Source: an uncultured Bacteroidales bacterium
Lineage (GTDB): Bacteria > Bacteroidota > Bacteroidia > Bacteroidales > UBA932
DNA length: 15,911 nt
Direction of reading: 5' to 3'
Assembly (NCBI GenBank): GCA_937898205.1
Contig: CALEJC010000064.1
Location: 1 to 15,911 of the forward strand
How positions within the stretch are numbered: position 1 is the first letter of the stretch; each line of letters begins with the position of its first letter. The translations under genes were made by a program, and so were the position numbers. Positions 7,096 through 15,675 of the stretch are shown piece after piece. The notes beneath the pieces were generated by a model that saw nothing but the letters and a program-made list of their open reading frames with translations, searched no databases and was not told the DNA's origin.

Positions 7096-8249
7096 TATAT
7101 CACCTCATAGACTGGCTGGAGAGACTTGGAGTCGAGCTCCCGGGATCAGGCCTTGTGCATTTCCAATCATTCAGAGCAATGCTTGCAGCAGTGCTCAGCA
7201 TCCTGATTGCATTCCTCGCAGGAGGAAAGATCATCAAGTGGTTGCAGCGCAGACAGATAGGAGAGACCATCAGAGATCTTGGTCTGGAAGGCCAGATGCA
7301 GAAAAAAGGCACTCCTACCATGGGTGGTATCATCATCCTGGTTTCGGTGGTCGGATCGGTACTTTTGACTTGCCGTCTCGACAGCATCTACACCCTCCTT
7401 CTGCTTGTAACCACCATCTGGTGTGCCGGTATCGGCTTTGCCGACGACTACATCAAGGTCTTCAAGAAACGCAAGGAAGGGATGAGCGAGAGATGCAAGC
7501 TCATTCTCCAGTTTGGACTTGGACTCTTCATCGCGCTGACCGTGTGCATCAGCCCAAATATCATGAGCGACCAGCTTGTGACCACTATTCCTTTTGTAAA
7601 GGCACACGAGTTTGACTACTCATGGCTCTCTCCATTCAAAGGACAACTTGGTGTATATTGCTCTTGGGGCATCTATATGCTCATGATAATCGTTGTGATC
7701 CTCGCCTGCTCCAACGGCGCCAACCTCACCGACGGCATGGATGGTCTTGCCGCCGGCAGTTCAGCAATCATTGGCGTAGCGATAGGTATCATGGCTTGGC
7801 TCGGCGGTGACGTGCTTGACGCTGACTATCTTAACATCATGTATCTCCCGGGTTCCGGCGAGGTGGCAATCTTCATGGCTGCTTTTGTGGGTGCGTTACT
7901 GGGATTTCTCTGGTACAACACCTACCCTGCCCAGGTATTTATGGGAGACACAGGTTCGCTGATGATCGGTGGCGTGATCGGAGTGAGCGCCGTCCTGATC
8001 CGCAAGGAGCTGCTCCTCCCTCTGCTTTGTGGAGTATTCCTTGTCGAGAGCCTCTCCGTCATCATACAGAGGACCTGGTTCAAACACACAAAACGCAAAT
8101 ACGGTGAAGGCAGACGAGTATTCCTGATGGCTCCTCTCCACCATCACTATCAGAAAAAAGGCATACCGGAGGCAAGGATAGTGACACGTTTCTGGATTGT
8201 AGGAATTTTATTGGCAGTGGGCACACTTGCACTTTTAAAGATCAGATAG
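7092..8249 (+). CDS. mraY: Phospho-N-acetylmuramoyl-pentapeptide-transferase MraY
   Basis: MraY is the polytopic inner-membrane enzyme that transfers phospho-MurNAc-pentapeptide to undecaprenyl phosphate, making lipid I. The 385-residue protein has about ten hydrophobic segments. Key motifs are GTPTMGG (73-79), the metal/substrate aspartates in FADDY (Asp118-Asp119), NLTDGMDGLA (211-220), MGDTGS (284-289, Asp286) and the histidine triad HHH at 350-352. A loop around 155-190 (NIMSDQLV to SPFKGQLG) is longer than in E. coli-type MraY, consistent with the Bacteroidota form. It overlaps murE by 4 nt, and murD starts 3 nt after its stop. murF, which sits between murE and mraY in Proteobacteria, is absent. 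Confidence 0.97.
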   Translation: MIYHLIDWLERLGVELPGSGLVHFQSFRAMLAAVLSILIAFLAGGKIIKWLQRRQIGETIRDLGLEGQMQKKGTPTMGGIIILVSVVGSVLLTCRLDSIYTLLLLVTTIWCAGIGFADDYIKVFKKRKEGMSERCKLILQFGLGLFIALTVCISPNIMSDQLVTTIPFVKAHEFDYSWLSPFKGQLGVYCSWGIYMLMIIVVILACSNGANLTDGMDGLAAGSSAIIGVAIGIMAWLGGDVLDADYLNIMYLPGSGEVAIFMAAFVGALLGFLWYNTYPAQVFMGDTGSLMIGGVIGVSAVLIRKELLLPLLCGVFLVESLSVIIQRTWFKHTKRKYGEGRRVFLMAPLHHHYQKKGIPEARIVTRFWIVGILLAVGTLALLKIR

Positions 8250-8252
8250 ACA

Positions 8253-9605
8253 ATGACTCAAGATAGAAAAAGAATAGTAGTACTTGGCGGCGGCGAGAGC
8301 GGCGTCGGAGCAGCTGTGCTTGCAAAGGTAAAGGGATTTGACGTGTTCCTCTCAGATCAGAAGACCTTGAAGGAGGAATACCTCAACACACTCAAGCAAT
8401 GGGAGATCGACTACGAAGAGGGCGGACATAGTGCCGAACTCATCCTCAACGCAGACGAAGTGATCAAGAGTCCGGGCATCCCATCGACAGCCCCTATGGT
8501 CCAGGCGATCAAGGAAAAAGGGATACACATCATCTCCGAGATTGAGTTTGCCTCGCGTTATGACAGCGCCAAGAAGATCTGCGTTACCGGATCCAACGGT
8601 AAGACCACAACCACATCGTTGATCCACTATCTGCTTCAGGATGCAGGTCTCAACGTCGGACTCGGAGGCAACATCGGCACCAGCTATGCGCTTCAGGTAG
8701 CCACTCAGAAGCACGACTATTATGTGCTTGAAATCAGCAGTTTCCAGCTTGACGACTGCTACGAGTTCCGCCCTGATATCGCCATCATCACCAACATCAC
8801 TCCGGACCACCTCGATCGTTATGATCACAAGATGGAAAACTATGTAAAGGCCAAGTGGCGCATCACGCAGAACATGCGAGAGGAAGATTGCTTTATCTTC
8901 AACTCGGATGACTCAATCACCATCGACAGCCTAAGCAAGATCATCCTCAAAGCCAAGATGCTTCCATTTACACAAAAAGGCACTGTAGATCAGGGTGCTT
9001 TTGTGAGCGAAGACAAGATGGTCATCAGATATGAGGAAGACGAGAGCTGGATGTACCTCAACGAGCTCGCTCTTGGCGGAAAGCACAACCTCTACAACTC
9101 AATGGCTGCAGCACTTGCCGCAAAAGCCAGCGGCATCAGCAACGAAGTCATCCGTGAGAGTCTGATGAGCTTCAAGGGCATAGAGCACCGTCTTGAGAAA
9201 GTCCTCAACGTGGGTGACGTATTATATATCAACGATTCAAAAGCAACCAACGTGGATGCCGCATGGTATGCCCTGGAAGCACAGACCAAACCGGTTGTGT
9301 GGATTGTGGGCGGCACAGACAAAGGCAACGACTACTCTACCCTCAACGAGGTGGTAAAGCAGAAGGTAAAAGCCATCGTGTGTCTCGGTGTGGACAACAG
9401 CCGCATACACGCAGCTTTTGAGGATATCGTGGGCAAGGAAAATATCGTGGACACGCTCTCGGCAGAGCAGGCGGTGCGCAAGGCGTCTGACCTTTCCGTT
9501 GCGGGAGATGTGGTGCTTCTGAGCCCATGCTGCGCAAGTTTTGACCTCTTCAAGAACTACGAAGACAGAGGTCGCCAGTTTAAGGATGCAGTAAGAAAAC
9601 TATAG
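8253..9605 (+). CDS. murD: UDP-MurNAc-L-alanine:D-glutamate ligase MurD
   Basis: MurD is the cytoplasmic Mur ligase that adds D-Glu to UDP-MurNAc-L-Ala with ATP. The 450-residue protein starts with a Rossmann-like N-terminal domain (VVLGGGESGVG, 9-19), as MurD and MurC do. It has KSPGIP (72-77), the P-loop TGSNGKTTT (112-120), SSFQLD (162-167), NITPDHLDRY (181-190), the carbamylated lysine position in YVKAK (Lys201), GGKHNLYN (275-282), NDSKATN (327-333) and the C-terminal LSPCCASFD (423-431) followed by NYEDRG. The C-terminal motif is diagnostic of MurD rather than MurC, E or F. It sits 3 nt after mraY and 4 nt before ftsW. Confidence 0.97.
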   Translation: MTQDRKRIVVLGGGESGVGAAVLAKVKGFDVFLSDQKTLKEEYLNTLKQWEIDYEEGGHSAELILNADEVIKSPGIPSTAPMVQAIKEKGIHIISEIEFASRYDSAKKICVTGSNGKTTTTSLIHYLLQDAGLNVGLGGNIGTSYALQVATQKHDYYVLEISSFQLDDCYEFRPDIAIITNITPDHLDRYDHKMENYVKAKWRITQNMREEDCFIFNSDDSITIDSLSKIILKAKMLPFTQKGTVDQGAFVSEDKMVIRYEEDESWMYLNELALGGKHNLYNSMAAALAAKASGISNEVIRESLMSFKGIEHRLEKVLNVGDVLYINDSKATNVDAAWYALEAQTKPVVWIVGGTDKGNDYSTLNEVVKQKVKAIVCLGVDNSRIHAAFEDIVGKENIVDTLSAEQAVRKASDLSVAGDVVLLSPCCASFDLFKNYEDRGRQFKDAVRKL

Positions 9606-9609
9606 ACAG

Positions 9610-10959
9610 ATGAGCAACAAAAAGAAGGGTACATTTTGGAATCTCATTGACCGCCTTGAAGGAGACAAGGTGGTGTGGATAATTGTGCTCCTGCTCTTCC
9701 TCTTCTCTATCGTCTGCATGTTTTCTTCGACATCCCGCCTTCTTAGAGGTGACGCCACAAGACTTGAGATCGTCAGCGATCAGTTTGTGGCTGTGGCATT
9801 TGGCCTCGCCGTCATCATCGGGCTATATAACATCAAGAACATTAAGGTGTTCCGTGTCGGAGCAATGCTTGGATTCCCTTTGTCATTTATCCTGCTTCTA
9901 TTGCTTGACACACACGCCAACCTAGGCTTCATCAAAGCGATAGAGCTCAACGGGGCATACCGTATCCTCGCAGTATCCGGCTTCCAGGTCCACGTCTTTG
10001 AGGTAGTAAAGGTGGCGATGATACTATATCTGGCATGGGCACTTGATTCCTCAAAACGGGGAATTCTCAAAATAGGCAACCTGAACAAGCAGTGGCTCAA
10101 GGTGCTGCTGATATATGCGCCTTTCCTGATCATCTTCATGATGATTATCCCGGGAAGTAACTCCAGCGCCCTGGTGATCGGTGGAATCATGTTTGTCACC
10201 ATCCTGCTCGGTGGCGGAAACTTCAAGGACATGACCATACTTGCTGCTGCAGGAGGCGTAGCACTCGGTATCTGTGTGGGCATCTTCTTCGTCTCCGACG
10301 GCAAATACATGGGTCGCATCGGCACGGGTGTCAGCCGCATCTTCGAAGATCATGACTGGGAAGAGCAGTTTCTGAGTTCGGGCAGGGGCACTGTCAGATG
10401 GCAGGAAGCGCTTGATGAGATGAGACAGCCTGTGAGCGCCAAGATTGCGATCAAGGAAGGTGGCTTCATGGGCAAAGGACCGGGTCAAAGCACCCAGAGA
10501 TATGTGGTTCCGGACATTTCCGAGGACTACATGTACAGCTTTATTATTGAAGAATATGGAATCCTCGGCGGCATCGCAGTGATCTGTCTGTACCTGTCAC
10601 TCCTTGCAAGAGGATCTATCATAGTGAGAAACTGCGGATCAGACAATTTTGCAAAGCACAGTGTGGCTGGTCTGTGCATACTCATCACAGGACAGGCCTT
10701 CCTGCACATGTTTGTCAATGTGGGCATAGGTCCCATGACCGGGCAGACGCTGCCGATCATCAGTCACGGCACCAGTGCTTTGCTGTGTTTCTGCGTGGCC
10801 TTTGGAGTGATACTCTCCATCAGCCGCATCGCAGTGAGACGCATCGCCAAGGAGACTTCAGCAGCAGAGCCGCTTATGCAGATGCACGAAGTAAACGCAA
10901 GCCTCTCAGACCTTGACGCATTTGAATCAGGACAATTGGACGAATACGATGAAATATAG
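9610..10959 (+). CDS. ftsW: Septal peptidoglycan glycosyltransferase FtsW (SEDS family)
   Basis: FtsW polymerises lipid II into glycan strands at the septum together with FtsI. The 449-residue protein has about ten hydrophobic segments. Signature regions are the SEDS segment ending GFMGKGPGQS (285-294), the catalytic aspartate in SEDYMYSFIIEE (Asp306, where E. coli-type proteins have HTDFIF), and the C-terminal GPMTGQTLPIISHGTS (374-388), which corresponds to the family SYGGSS segment. A polar C-terminal tail of about 40 residues rich in Asp/Glu faces the cytoplasm. RodA is the alternative SEDS protein, but the position between murD and murG indicates FtsW. The last 11 nt overlap the start of murG. 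Confidence 0.95.
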   Translation: MSNKKKGTFWNLIDRLEGDKVVWIIVLLLFLFSIVCMFSSTSRLLRGDATRLEIVSDQFVAVAFGLAVIIGLYNIKNIKVFRVGAMLGFPLSFILLLLLDTHANLGFIKAIELNGAYRILAVSGFQVHVFEVVKVAMILYLAWALDSSKRGILKIGNLNKQWLKVLLIYAPFLIIFMMIIPGSNSSALVIGGIMFVTILLGGGNFKDMTILAAAGGVALGICVGIFFVSDGKYMGRIGTGVSRIFEDHDWEEQFLSSGRGTVRWQEALDEMRQPVSAKIAIKEGGFMGKGPGQSTQRYVVPDISEDYMYSFIIEEYGILGGIAVICLYLSLLARGSIIVRNCGSDNFAKHSVAGLCILITGQAFLHMFVNVGIGPMTGQTLPIISHGTSALLCFCVAFGVILSISRIAVRRIAKETSAAEPLMQMHEVNASLSDLDAFESGQLDEYDEI

Positions 10960-12073
10960 AAAGATAAGAGCCATAATCAGCGGTGGCGGCACAGGCGGAC
11001 ACATCTTCCCTGCTGTTTCAATCGCCAGCAAACTCAAGGAACTCAATCCGGAGACTGAGATCCTTTTTGTTGGTGCAGAAGGCAAGATGGAGATGGAAAA
11101 AGTGCCGGCAGCAGGATTTGAGATTGTCGGTCTGCCAATGGCCGGACTACAGCGCAAGCTCAGCTTCAGAAACATCATTCAAAACCTGAAGTTGCCGTTT
11201 AAGCTGATCTCAAGCGTGCGCAAAGCCGGGCGCATCATTGACGAGTTCAAGCCGGACATCGCGATTGGGGTGGGCGGATTTGCAAGCGCTCCCCTGCTTT
11301 ATATGGCAGGCCGCAAAGGCATCCCTACATTGATCCAGGAGCAAAACGGATTTGCGGGCCTGACCAACAAGCGACTTGCAGCCAAGGCAGGCAGCATCTG
11401 CGTAGCCTACGAGGGCATGGAAAAGTTTTTCCCTGCAGAGAAGATCTGCATGAGCGGCAACCCGATCCGCGCCAACATCCACCCTTATACCGCAGAAGAC
11501 AAAGCAGAGGGCCTGAAGTATTATGGTCTGAATGCAGACAAGAACCACATCCTCATCGTTGGCGGAAGCCTCGGCAGCGGCACTCTCAACGCGGCGATGC
11601 GCGCGTGGATTGAAAGCGGTTGTCCGGGCGGGGACGGAGTCGAAGTGCTCTGGCAATGCGGCAAATACTATAAGGCAGGCATTGATGCCTTTATGGAAGG
11701 CCGTCAGTTGCCAAACATCAAATATAGCGACTTCATCGGCAGGATGGACCTCGCCTATGCGCTCAGCGACGTGGTGATCAGCCGCAGCGGTGCGTCTTCG
11801 ATTTCAGAGATCTGCGCGATCGGCAAAGCTGCTGTGCTCGTGCCTTCGCCAAATGTGGCTGAAGATCACCAGACACATAATGCCATGGCCTTGGTGCGCA
11901 AGGATGCCGCATTGATGGTGAAGGACGCCGAAGCGGTAGAAAAGCTCCTCCCAACTACGCTTGAGCTGCTCGCTGATGAAGAAAAGATAAAGACAATAGA
12001 AAACAATGTACTGAAGCTGGCTCTTCCTGATGCAGCTCAAACCATTGTAGATGAAGCATATAAACTGATATGA
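10949..12073 (+). CDS. murG: UDP-GlcNAc:undecaprenyl-PP-MurNAc-pentapeptide GlcNAc transferase MurG
   Basis: MurG is a peripheral inner-membrane GT-B glycosyltransferase (family GT28) that converts lipid I to lipid II. With the chosen start it has 374 residues. Motifs are the glycine-rich SGGGTGGHIFPA (11-22), GVGGFASAP (107-115), QEQNGFAGLTN (130-140; many homologues have HEQN), GNP (170-172), GGSLGS (205-210), SRSGASSISE (278-287) for UDP binding, and DHQTHNA (306-312). The frame is open upstream to an ATG at 10913, but those 12 extra residues are hydrophilic and unlike the family. ATG 10949 puts the glycine loop at the normal distance and gives an 11-nt overlap with ftsW. The stop overlaps the murC start (ATGA). 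Confidence 0.96.
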   Translation: MKYRKIRAIISGGGTGGHIFPAVSIASKLKELNPETEILFVGAEGKMEMEKVPAAGFEIVGLPMAGLQRKLSFRNIIQNLKLPFKLISSVRKAGRIIDEFKPDIAIGVGGFASAPLLYMAGRKGIPTLIQEQNGFAGLTNKRLAAKAGSICVAYEGMEKFFPAEKICMSGNPIRANIHPYTAEDKAEGLKYYGLNADKNHILIVGGSLGSGTLNAAMRAWIESGCPGGDGVEVLWQCGKYYKAGIDAFMEGRQLPNIKYSDFIGRMDLAYALSDVVISRSGASSISEICAIGKAAVLVPSPNVAEDHQTHNAMALVRKDAALMVKDAEAVEKLLPTTLELLADEEKIKTIENNVLKLALPDAAQTIVDEAYKLI

Positions 12074-13422
12074 TGTATAAGCACATATATTTTATTGGTA
12101 TTGGCGGCATAGGTATGAGCGCTATCGCCCGTTACTGTGCCTTCAAGGGTTACAATGTCAGCGGATATGACCGCACCCCTTCTCCTCTCACTGCAGAGCT
12201 TGAGAAGGAAGGCATCGCCGTGCACTATGAAGACGACTGCTCATTTATCCCTAAAGAAGTGAGCGACACGCTTGTGATCTACACCCCTGCAATCCCTGCC
12301 GACATGGGAGAGCTCTGCTATGTCAAGGAGCATGGCTATAAAGTCGTGAAGCGCTCACAGATGCTTGGAGAACTCACTCGTGGAGAGAAGTGTTATGCAG
12401 TCGCAGGCACTCACGGAAAGACCACGACCTCGACCATGATTGCCCATATCCTCACAGACAGCGGCAAAGGATGCTCGGCCTTTCTTGGTGGCATCTCCAA
12501 GAACTACGGTACCAATATGCTTGTACATGAAGGCAGAAATGTGGTTGTCGAGGCTGACGAATTTGACAGATCCTTCCACCAGCTTCACCCTACCATCGCA
12601 GCCATCACCTCGATCGAGCCGGACCACCTCGACATTTATGGCGACTTTGCCCATGTGCAGGAGGCATTTGACATATTTGCATCTCAGGTCAAGGAGACAA
12701 TCATCCTCAAACATGGTTTTTCTCTCGACAGGACAAGACTTGAAGCAAAAGTCTTCACCTACCACATGAGCGAGCCGATGGCTGATTTCCACGCAGACAA
12801 CCTCAGACTCGACGAGCAGGGATACTATCACTATGACCTTGTATATCCTGGCGGTGTGCTCAACGACATCAAAGTCGGTGCTCTCGGATGGATCAACGTA
12901 GAAAACAGCATCGCAGCAGCAGCGGTGTGCCTGTGCAGCGGACTTGATGGTCAGAAAGTGAGGGCGGCAATCGCCACCTTCCAAGGCGCAAAAAGACGAC
13001 TTGACTGTCAGGTCAATCGTCCGGGGTTCGTCTATATCGACGATTATGCCCACCATCCATCAGAGCTCAGCAGTGCCATCTCATCAATAAAGCAAGTATT
13101 TGAAGGAAGGAAGATTACCGGCATCTTCCAGCCACATCTCTTCACCCGCACACGCGACTTCGCAGCAGAGTTTGCACAGTCGCTTAGTCTGCTTGACAAG
13201 CTCATCCTTCTGGATATCTATCCCGCAAGAGAAGAGCCCATCGAAGGCGTGAGCTCAGAGATGATCTTCAAGGATGTGACTTGTGCAGAGAAGGTGCTTG
13301 TGAGCAAGTCAGAGCTCATGGACTACCTTGCGGATGAGGATATCGAGGTGCTTGTCACCCTCGGTGCCGGAGATATTGACAGATTTGTTGAACCGATCAA
13401 AAATATGCTTGAATCCAGATAA
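12070..13422 (+). CDS. murC: UDP-N-acetylmuramate:L-alanine ligase MurC
   Basis: MurC is the cytoplasmic Mur ligase that adds the first stem-peptide residue, L-Ala, to UDP-MurNAc. The 450-residue protein opens with YFIGIGGIGMSAIA (7-20), the UDP-binding loop typical of MurC. It continues with IYTPAIP (70-76), the P-loop GTHGKTTT (113-120), VEADEFDRSF (160-169; the usual EADESDRSF has Phe for Ser), EPDHLDIYGD (183-192), DDYAHHP (324-330) and FQPHLFTRT (353-361). These separate it from Mpl, which is another possible relative. Two ATG codons are adjacent (12070 and 12073). The first gives the ATGA overlap with murG, and either is possible. The stop shares one base with the ftsQ start (TAATG). 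Confidence 0.96.
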   Translation: MMYKHIYFIGIGGIGMSAIARYCAFKGYNVSGYDRTPSPLTAELEKEGIAVHYEDDCSFIPKEVSDTLVIYTPAIPADMGELCYVKEHGYKVVKRSQMLGELTRGEKCYAVAGTHGKTTTSTMIAHILTDSGKGCSAFLGGISKNYGTNMLVHEGRNVVVEADEFDRSFHQLHPTIAAITSIEPDHLDIYGDFAHVQEAFDIFASQVKETIILKHGFSLDRTRLEAKVFTYHMSEPMADFHADNLRLDEQGYYHYDLVYPGGVLNDIKVGALGWINVENSIAAAAVCLCSGLDGQKVRAAIATFQGAKRRLDCQVNRPGFVYIDDYAHHPSELSSAISSIKQVFEGRKITGIFQPHLFTRTRDFAAEFAQSLSLLDKLILLDIYPAREEPIEGVSSEMIFKDVTCAEKVLVSKSELMDYLADEDIEVLVTLGAGDIDRFVEPIKNMLESR

Positions 13423-14198
13423 TGAACAGCAGACTCCGCATAACCATCGGTTTATTGACCGCGACTGTACTTATATGTGCAGGCGCGCTGCTACTGATGT
13501 CTTCAAGATTTAAAAGCTCACAGTTGTGCTGCAACAGTCTTGAAGTGGAGTTTCAAGACAGCCTGAAGTTTCTCACTGCAGAAAACATCAAAGCTTTTGT
13601 AGATAAGGACTACGGTGTCTATATTGGACAGAGGTTGGACAGCATAGACCTCTCCGCCATAGAAAACAAGCTATCCGCCAGAAGCGCGATTTCCCAAAGC
13701 CAGGCCTGGACCACCCGAGACGGAGTTTTGCATGTGAGCATAATGCAGAGAGCCCCTCAGCTGAGATTTGCTAGCGGAGAGGACAAAGGCTTCTACTGCG
13801 ATGCAGAAGGATACATCTTCCCTCTTCATAGCCGCTACACAGCACCGGTGAGAGTGATTGAGGGTGCGTTCCCGATCGCAGAAGGTTCCGGCTTCCAAGG
13901 CTTCGCCCGCACCGAGGAGCAGAGGGCGTGGATTGCAGATATGCTTGCTCTTGATGAGGCGATCAGAGGTTCGCGCAGCTTCCGCAACCTGATCAGCCAG
14001 GTGGTCATCAACGACGACGGGGATATCACCCTGAGAGTCAAAGGACACGATGAGAGGTTTATCCTCGGAAGCGCACAGGACTTCGACAAGAAGTTTGGCA
14101 AGATGGAGAAATACTTTACTCACATTGCACCAAGCAACCCTGAGAAGAAGTATAAGACAGTCAACGTAAAATATAAAAACCAAATAATATGCAAGTAG
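13422..14198 (+). CDS. ftsQ: Cell division protein FtsQ/DivIB
   Basis: FtsQ is a bitopic inner-membrane protein that links the cytoplasmic ring to FtsL/FtsB and FtsWI. The 258-residue protein has a short basic cytoplasmic end, one membrane segment at about 6-28, a POTRA-like region from about 40 to 112 (LEVEF to VSIMQRAPQ) and a C-terminal FtsQ domain containing YCDAEGYIFPL and a final KYKTVNVKYKNQIIC strand. That ending is typical of Bacteroidota FtsQ. Overall sequence is divergent, so the call combines topology, the DAEG.IFPL segment and position between murC and ftsA. It overlaps murC by 1 nt and ftsA by 10 nt. Confidence 0.93.
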   Translation: MNSRLRITIGLLTATVLICAGALLLMSSRFKSSQLCCNSLEVEFQDSLKFLTAENIKAFVDKDYGVYIGQRLDSIDLSAIENKLSARSAISQSQAWTTRDGVLHVSIMQRAPQLRFASGEDKGFYCDAEGYIFPLHSRYTAPVRVIEGAFPIAEGSGFQGFARTEEQRAWIADMLALDEAIRGSRSFRNLISQVVINDDGDITLRVKGHDERFILGSAQDFDKKFGKMEKYFTHIAPSNPEKKYKTVNVKYKNQIICK

Positions 14199-15664
14199 AG
14201 AGATATATTGCCGTTGCCGATCTGGGCACATCCAAACTCGCCTTGAGCGTGGCAAAGGTTGTAGGAGACGACGTCCAGGTCATCTACTACAAAGAAAGAC
14301 CTTCCGATGGCGTGAGCTATAGTTGTGTCTATAACCCCAAGAGGGCTGCAGTTCCACTCAAAGCGGCCATCCAAGAGGCCGAAGAAGAACTCAGCATCAA
14401 GATTCTTCAGCTCGTGGTGGGACTTCCTCGCTACGATGTACACCAGGAGGTAGGTACTGCCGAGATCGAGCGCACCACCCCTTCTTCTTGCATCTCCAAG
14501 GACGAAATCAAGACTCTCAAAGCACTTGCAATCGACAGCTATGAGATAGACGACCAGACCAGAGAGATGATCTATGGTGCTGTCGCCCAATCCTTCTCTG
14601 CCGACGACGATCTTGTGTGTGCAAGCGAAGAAGATGTTGTGGGCGTTACAGCCAATGTAATCTCCGGCAACTTCAAGATCTTTGTCGGTCCTCAGAAACC
14701 TGTCGCCAACCTTGACATCGTGCTCAACGAGGTCGGTGTAGCCCCTGCAAAGAAGCTATTTGTGCCTAATACAGTGGCCAATGCGGTGCTCACAGATGCC
14801 GAGAAGGAAAACGGTGTCGCCCTCATCGAAATCGGTGCGGGTGTCAGCTCGCTGACTATCTACAAAGGCAGAATCCTGCGTCACTACTCTGCAATCCCAT
14901 TTGGAGGAAAGAGCATCACGACAGACATCAAGTGTGAATGTGGCTTCACCGAGAAGCTTGCAGAAAATATCAAGCTCGCGTTTGGAGCCTGTCTCCCGGA
15001 GAAGCTTCTCTCAATGAGCGAGAAGGTCATCCAGATCAACGACAACGAAAACGGCAGCTACGAGCACCTTCCTGTCAAGTATCTTTCTGAGGTTATCAAC
15101 TGCCGCGCCAAGGAGATCATCGAAGCGCTGCTCTATCAGATCCAGGACAGCGGCTATGCCGACAAGCTTCGCAACGGCATCGTGATCACCGGTGGCGGTG
15201 CAGACCTTGTCAACATCAGCACCCTCATCAAGGAGATGTCGGGCTACAACGTGAGGATAGGATTCCCACGCAATCAGCACTACCGCTCAACCATAGGCTT
15301 CAGCCTTGGCGAGACATCTATCTCTGCTACAATCGGCATGATACTCGAAGCAAAGAAAGACCCTCGTCTAAACTGCATAGAAGAAAAATTCATTGAGAAG
15401 ACTCAGGAAGAGGAAGCAGATGTGGAAGTTGCCGGCGAAGAAGACGGCAGCACAGCACTGATTGTCGAAGAGCTCTTCCCTGAGGAAGAAGTGATCGTCC
15501 CTATCAACAAGAAGAAGCCTAAGAAACCTGCCAAGCAGACAGGGACAAAGCCACAGATCAGGTGGATAGGCAAGCTCAAGCAGACTCTGACAAATGTGGG
15601 AGAAAAGACATTTGACAGCACTATCGGCAGCCTTTATGACGAGATGGACAATAACAACAATTAA
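14189..15664 (+). CDS. ftsA: Cell division protein FtsA
   Basis: FtsA is an actin-like ATPase that polymerises at the membrane and anchors FtsZ. The 491-residue protein has the phosphate-1 loop VADLGTSK (9-16), an FtsA-specific 1C subdomain (about 85-165), phosphate-2 EIGAGVSSLTIY (214-225) and the adenosine motif IVITGGGADL (331-340). The core ends near 390. A long tail follows with an acidic stretch (about 401-435), a basic Lys/Pro stretch (441-456) and a likely amphipathic membrane-targeting helix starting at IRWIGKLKQ (457-465). The tail makes it longer than E. coli FtsA (about 420 aa), and the helix is not at the extreme end but is followed by about 15 polar residues ending DNNNN. It overlaps ftsQ by 10 nt and is 11 nt before ftsZ. 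Confidence 0.96.
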   Translation: MQVERYIAVADLGTSKLALSVAKVVGDDVQVIYYKERPSDGVSYSCVYNPKRAAVPLKAAIQEAEEELSIKILQLVVGLPRYDVHQEVGTAEIERTTPSSCISKDEIKTLKALAIDSYEIDDQTREMIYGAVAQSFSADDDLVCASEEDVVGVTANVISGNFKIFVGPQKPVANLDIVLNEVGVAPAKKLFVPNTVANAVLTDAEKENGVALIEIGAGVSSLTIYKGRILRHYSAIPFGGKSITTDIKCECGFTEKLAENIKLAFGACLPEKLLSMSEKVIQINDNENGSYEHLPVKYLSEVINCRAKEIIEALLYQIQDSGYADKLRNGIVITGGGADLVNISTLIKEMSGYNVRIGFPRNQHYRSTIGFSLGETSISATIGMILEAKKDPRLNCIEEKFIEKTQEEEADVEVAGEEDGSTALIVEELFPEEEVIVPINKKKPKKPAKQTGTKPQIRWIGKLKQTLTNVGEKTFDSTIGSLYDEMDNNNN

Positions 15665-15675
15665 TCGGGAACACA

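Noticed and set aside
10913..10948. Upstream ATG at 10913 as the murG start
   Set aside because: It would add 12 hydrophilic residues not seen in MurG and a 47-nt overlap with ftsW. ATG 10949 fits the family and the operon's short overlaps.
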